From: Microbacterium stercoris
Lineage (GTDB): Bacteria; Actinomycetota; Actinomycetes; Actinomycetales; Microbacteriaceae
NCBI RefSeq assembly: GCF_017592545.1
Contig: NZ_JAGFOA010000001.1
Location: 843,587 to 907,586 of the forward strand
Length of the DNA stretch: 64,000 nt
Reading direction: 5' to 3'
In this document: positions 60,155 through 64,000 of the stretch, in pieces
Numbering within the stretch: the first letter of the stretch is position 1
How the letters are laid out: each line of letters begins with the position of its first letter
Program-made: the position numbers and the translations under genes
The notes under the pieces: model-generated
What the model was told of the DNA's origin: nothing
Database searches by the model: none
Seen by the model: only the letters and a program-made list of their open reading frames with translations

Positions 60155-63100
60155 TCACGCCGTCACCAGCTGCATGAGTTCGGCGTAATTGGTAACGACG
60201 TCGTACTTCACGTTCTCGGGATGCTGTTCGCTGACGGCCTGGAAGAACTTGCGGGCGCAATCGATCTTGGCGTTCTCCACGGCCTTGAGCTGCAACGACG
60301 ATAGGGAGCCCTTGGTCTCGGCCACAAAGTACACGTGCTTGACGCTGCCATCCGTGAAGGCGATTGCCCAGTCGGGGTTGTAATCGCCGACCGGCGTGGG
60401 GATGAAGAAGCCGCGTGGCAGCTTCGCGTACACGGCGACCTCGGCGCTCGTGTCCAGCGCGGTCACGAAATCGCGCTCGACCTTCGAGTCGGTCACGACG
60501 TACTCGTAGACGTGGCGCTTGAGTCGCTGGCCCGCCTTCGTGAAGTCCTGCGCGGTTTGGTTCTGCGTGAAGATCGTCGAGTCGAAGCGGCCCTCGAGAG
60601 TGTCGTAGGTCAGCTTGTTGACGATCAGCGTCGCCTTCTGCTCGTTGACGATGCGCGCCGTCTCGGTGATGAACTGCTCGGGGTTGAGCCGGAACTTCGC
60701 GAAGGTTGACGGCTTCACGTCGCGAAGTACCCTCGCGACGGTCCGCCGAGTCAGCTTCGTCTTCTCGGTGATCTCGCCCAGCAGGTCGTACTTCACCTGC
60801 GACCTGGCGCTCAGCGTCTCGGTGTGGGTGCGCGTCTCCGACACCGCGAATCCCGTGCCACGCTCGAGCGCATCCACATCGAGAGCGTCACGCTGCTGGC
60901 CCGTCTGCACGACGTACTGCAGTGACGCTACGTGCAGTTGTGCGTCGAGCGCATCGACGCACTTGTCGATCAGCTCGTTCGAGTCGAAGTCGACCTGGTA
61001 CACCACGCGATGGTTGATGCGGTTCCAGAGTGCCTGGAACTCCTTCTTCTCGAAGTTCTCCCGGTTGAACGGGATCTCCTTCGGCTTTCGATCGTTCGTA
61101 GGCGCCGGCATGTCGAGGTACAGCGCATCGACGAGCGGCAGCAGGAAGTCGATCACCGGAGCGAGCGCCTCAGGTGCCGGAGCGAGCTCTCGCGCCTCGC
61201 GCGCATCCTTGTATGCCTGCGTGACCGTGTCGTCGTCCCCGATGTAATCGTGCTTGATCAGGTAGCGCATCAGCTGCTTCGCGAGCACTTCGTCGACCAC
61301 GCTCTCGATGCCCGACTCGTCGCGATACGTGCGGCCCGTGAAGTACTCCTCGGTGGCCTTGCGCGGCCGCGCGGAGAGAGTGGCGATGATCTCGTTCTGC
61401 AGGCCGTCGACGAAGTCCTGGTACGACTCGTCGCATACGACCGTGAGCTCGTTGATGTCGTGCACGGTCGCGGGGTGATCCATCCGCTCGCCGTGCTGAT
61501 TCACCGCGAGGCGGAGCCCGCGACCGACCTCCTGGCGGCGTGACACGGAGTTGTCGCTCTTCTTCAGCATGCCCATCACGAATACGTTGGGGTTGTCCCA
61601 GCCCTCGCGCAGCGCGGAGTGCGAGAATAGGAACCGCAGCGGCGTCGCCAGGTCGAGCAGCTTCTCCTTGTCCTTCAGGATCAAGTCGTAGTCGCCGGCC
61701 TCGGAAGCCTGCCCCTTGTCATCCCCTCGACCAAGGATCTTCGGCTCGACCTGACGACCCGTCTTCTTGTCGATCGAGAAGTATCCGCCGTGCACGTCGC
61801 GGACGGCGTCACGGCGCAGGTAATCCTGGTACGCCGCGAAGGCCTCGTCGACCTCGAGCTCGGCGAGCACCTCGGCGCGGATCAGCTCGTACTCCTCCTC
61901 GAAGATCCGCGCGTACTCGCCGAGCGTGTCCTCGCGGCCGTATTCGCGGTACTTCGCGACCTCGTCGATGAAGAAGAGCGAGAGCACCTTGATGCCCTGC
62001 GGGTGAAGCGCGCGCTCTTTCTCGAGGTGGGAGCGGATCACCTCGCGGATCTGGATGCGTCGCTTCTGCTCTTCGGTCACGTCGAGCGTGGCCTCGCCGG
62101 CGTGGACGACGTCGCCCGTCGACAGCTCGATGATGTCGCGCACTGCGTCGACGTCGGTGACAAGGATCGGTCGCCCGTCGGGTTTGTAGGCCTCGATCCC
62201 ATTCGACAGATCGTAGAGGTTGCTGCCCTTGGTCACGCGCTTTACGAGAGGCCTAATCGGGCCACCCTTCGGTTGCACGTACATCTCGATACGCGCGGTC
62301 GGCGGCGACCCCTTCTTCACCTCGATCGCGTCGAGGTAGATGTACGCGGTGGAGCCGGCGAGGCCGCGCACCGTGATTCCGCGCACGCCGATCTTCTTCA
62401 CGAGCTTCGCGTTGTACGCGTCGACCGCATCGAGCCGGTGCACCTTGTTGTACTCGTGGAACGGCTTGTGTGTCGCGGAGTAGCGCAGCACCATCAGCGG
62501 GTTGAACTTGGCGAGCGATTCGAGCGACGCGGACGCCTTCTTGGGCTTGCCCTTGCTGTCGAACTCCTCGCCGAAGCGTTGCGGCTCATCGATGATGACG
62601 ATCGGTCGGTTCGCGCTGATGACGTCGATCGGCTTGCGCGACTGGAAATCATCGAGCTCGCGGAAGATCCGCCGAGCCTCGTCGGACGCGGACTTTCCTG
62701 CTTCCGCCCTATCCTCAGCGGCGACCGCCGTGTTGAATGCCTGGACATTGATGATCATGACCTGCACGCCGGCGTCCGAGCTGAATCGCTCGAGCTCGTG
62801 CAGCTGCGATGAGTTGTAGATGAACGCGCGCGGCTTGGTTTTGTACTCCTCCATGAAGTGCTCGGCCGTAACGTCGAACGTCTTCTTGACGCCCTCGCGG
62901 ATCGCGATGGACGGCACGACGACGATGAACTTCGACCAGCCGTAGCGGCGATGCATCTCCATCATGGTCTTGATGTAGACGTAGGTCTTGCCGGTTCCCG
63001 TCTCCATCTCGACCGTGAGGTTCGGCGCACCCGGCGCGGCCTTGCTCGTCGCGAGCTCGGACGACTGATTGAGGCCGCTGGCCGCCTGGGTCGCGCGGAT

Positions 63101-63304
63101 GTTCGCGAGCAGTTGGCTCGCGGGCGGCGCGATGGGGGCGTTGCGCAGACCCGGGCCGAGTTCGATGGTCGTCTGGCCATCCTTCGCGCGACCGGGGTCG
63201 ATGCGGTAGGTGACACCGGTGTCCTTCGGCTGCCCCGCGAACACGTTGACGACCGCGTTGACTGCCTCGGTCTGATAGGCCTGCGTCTTGAACTGGAGCT
63301 TCAT
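60155..63304 (-). CDS. Type III restriction enzyme, Res subunit
   Basis: This 1049-residue protein is a DEAD/DEAH-type helicase fused to a nuclease. Walker A is METGTGKT (K106), motif II is IIDEPQ (D239-E240), and a motif VI-like segment reads RRQEVGRGLRL. The C-terminal PD-(D/E)xK nuclease shows NPDWAIAF (D978) and VAETKGS (E996, K998). It travels along DNA with the Mod subunit and cuts near unmethylated sites. The length matches EcoP15I-type Res. It begins 11 bases behind the Mod gene and is followed by the DUF262 gene. All catalytic motifs are intact, so the system looks functional. Confidence 0.94.
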   Translation of the reverse strand: MKLQFKTQAYQTEAVNAVVNVFAGQPKDTGVTYRIDPGRAKDGQTTIELGPGLRNAPIAPPASQLLANIRATQAASGLNQSSELATSKAAPGAPNLTVEMETGTGKTYVYIKTMMEMHRRYGWSKFIVVVPSIAIREGVKKTFDVTAEHFMEEYKTKPRAFIYNSSQLHELERFSSDAGVQVMIINVQAFNTAVAAEDRAEAGKSASDEARRIFRELDDFQSRKPIDVISANRPIVIIDEPQRFGEEFDSKGKPKKASASLESLAKFNPLMVLRYSATHKPFHEYNKVHRLDAVDAYNAKLVKKIGVRGITVRGLAGSTAYIYLDAIEVKKGSPPTARIEMYVQPKGGPIRPLVKRVTKGSNLYDLSNGIEAYKPDGRPILVTDVDAVRDIIELSTGDVVHAGEATLDVTEEQKRRIQIREVIRSHLEKERALHPQGIKVLSLFFIDEVAKYREYGREDTLGEYARIFEEEYELIRAEVLAELEVDEAFAAYQDYLRRDAVRDVHGGYFSIDKKTGRQVEPKILGRGDDKGQASEAGDYDLILKDKEKLLDLATPLRFLFSHSALREGWDNPNVFVMGMLKKSDNSVSRRQEVGRGLRLAVNQHGERMDHPATVHDINELTVVCDESYQDFVDGLQNEIIATLSARPRKATEEYFTGRTYRDESGIESVVDEVLAKQLMRYLIKHDYIGDDDTVTQAYKDAREARELAPAPEALAPVIDFLLPLVDALYLDMPAPTNDRKPKEIPFNRENFEKKEFQALWNRINHRVVYQVDFDSNELIDKCVDALDAQLHVASLQYVVQTGQQRDALDVDALERGTGFAVSETRTHTETLSARSQVKYDLLGEITEKTKLTRRTVARVLRDVKPSTFAKFRLNPEQFITETARIVNEQKATLIVNKLTYDTLEGRFDSTIFTQNQTAQDFTKAGQRLKRHVYEYVVTDSKVERDFVTALDTSAEVAVYAKLPRGFFIPTPVGDYNPDWAIAFTDGSVKHVYFVAETKGSLSSLQLKAVENAKIDCARKFFQAVSEQHPENVKYDVVTNYAELMQLVTA

Positions 63305-63315
63305 CCGGCGCTCGC

Positions 63316-64000
63316 TCAGATGGCCTTGACGGAGGTGTCGGGCGACACCTCGGCGAAGACCTGCTCCGCATTGATGCGCTCGGCGTCGGTTGCGAACGCG
63401 TCATCGCGGAACACCGCCCGCACCGGCTGCCGTTCAGCAATCGCCCGCACGACGGCGGGGGTGACGCTCTCGTCGAAACACGCGATCAGCCCGCCGTCAT
63501 CGACCACGAACACCTCGCGCCCGTCGATCTGCTCACGCCGGATCGGCAACGTCAGCTCAAGACCCCAGTCGAGGAGCACCTGGAACAGGAGGTCCTCACG
63601 GGTGCGGTCACGCTTGATGCTCGACGTGCGCTCGCCCAGGTCGAGCTGATTCGTCTCGTCGGGGGTGCGGAGCACATCGGCCATGTTGGTGGTGTCGATG
63701 CGGAGTGCGCGGAAGCCGGTATCAAGTGGTGCCGTATCCGCAGCGCGTTCCATGTTGACCTTCTTGCCGGCACGGCGGACCCGTTCACGTGAGACCTCAG
63801 CGATCGTCCTATATCCCTCCCTCGCAGCGTTAGAGTGCGTCGCCGGGATCTCATCTAGTTGGACGAGAATGTACTTTCGCGAACCCCCATCCTTTGCGTT
63901 CTGCAGCATTACTGCGTGCGCGCTCGTCCCGGAGCCTGCGAAGAAGTCGAGAATCAGATCGTCCTTTGAGGTTCCGAACTCGACAATCTTCCGGAGTACA
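63316..64000 (-). CDS. Type III modification methyltransferase Mod, N-terminus cut off
   Basis: About 228 codons of the C-terminal part are visible, and the frame is open to the right window edge. The SAM-binding motif DFFAGSGTSAHAVM lies near the edge, followed by KYILVQLDEIP. The rest resembles the end of Mod proteins (NMADVLRTPDETNQLDL, VLLDWGLELTLPI, FVVDDGGLIACFDESV). In this beta-class order the catalytic DPPY motif and target recognition region lie upstream, outside the window, so the methylated site cannot be guessed. It would methylate adenine and give specificity to Res. The stop codon is 11 bases before Res. Confidence 0.93.
   Translation of the reverse strand, partial: VLRKIVEFGTSKDDLILDFFAGSGTSAHAVMLQNAKDGGSRKYILVQLDEIPATHSNAAREGYRTIAEVSRERVRRAGKKVNMERAADTAPLDTGFRALRIDTTNMADVLRTPDETNQLDLGERTSSIKRDRTREDLLFQVLLDWGLELTLPIRREQIDGREVFVVDDGGLIACFDESVTPAVVRAIAERQPVRAVFRDDAFATDAERINAEQVFAEVSPDTSVKAI

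Overview
The window is very GC-rich and densely coded on both strands. Several things point to an actinobacterium of the Microbacteriaceae, most likely Microbacterium or a close relative. These are TTGACN-N17-TANNNT promoters, LacI-controlled sugar importers without their own ATPase, a small DUF7882-type protein, and an intergenic repeat built on CGAGCGAGCGNAGCGAGTCG that I associate with that family. The taxon is an inference from content; no rRNA is present.

Positions 1-25000 are mostly plant-polysaccharide use. A minus-strand operon (binding protein, two permeases, DUF624 protein, GH42 beta-galactosidase; 1-5711) and a Gfo/Idh/MocA oxidoreductase (6583-7677) carry the same GGnAAGCGCTTnCC operator. 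Next come a LacI regulator (7783-8811), a GH35 enzyme (8943-10514) and a divergent LplB/YtcP-type importer operon (10695-14316) with GAAANTTTC sites between them. A GH39 beta-xylosidase (14406-15917) and a GH67 alpha-glucuronidase (20518-22509) follow. Together these suggest uptake of glucuronoxylan oligomers and their hydrolysis inside the cell. A DUF624 membrane protein and a large ATPase-LuxR regulator lie between the two xylanolytic genes.

Positions 25000-46400 are mainly housekeeping or scattered functions: an SDR with its divergent TetR regulator, an AI-2E family transporter, an LLM oxidoreductase coupled to a GH13 enzyme, a LysR regulator, a PhoX-type phosphatase, phosphoglucomutase, an MFS transporter, prephenate dehydratase, a DUF559-like protein, a second LLM protein, a Na+/H+ antiporter, a DUF2975-XRE pair and ClpC. 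Positions 46395-52977 hold a third sugar importer with its own LacI repressor, twin operators and two Gfo/Idh oxidoreductases. Positions 53304-58097 hold an ArgA-like acetyltransferase, three small proteins, RadA and lactate dehydrogenase.

The right end changes character. Just past a tRNA-Ser(CGA) gene, at visibly lower GC, lies a defence cassette: a Type III restriction-modification Mod (cut by the window edge), its Res helicase-nuclease, and a DUF262-DUF1524 (GmrSD-like) nuclease in one operon.

Intergenic DNA is unusually structured. There are two arrays of nested palindromes (5856-6595 and 23527-24840), six loci carrying the CGAGCGAGCG repeat, a duplicated hairpin around the DUF559-like gene, and a 43-bp direct repeat around the DUF2975-XRE pair. 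At four loci a repeat unit contains the stop codon and 3' end of the neighbouring gene. The G/C homopolymer block at 4258-4370 looks like a sequencing or assembly artefact.
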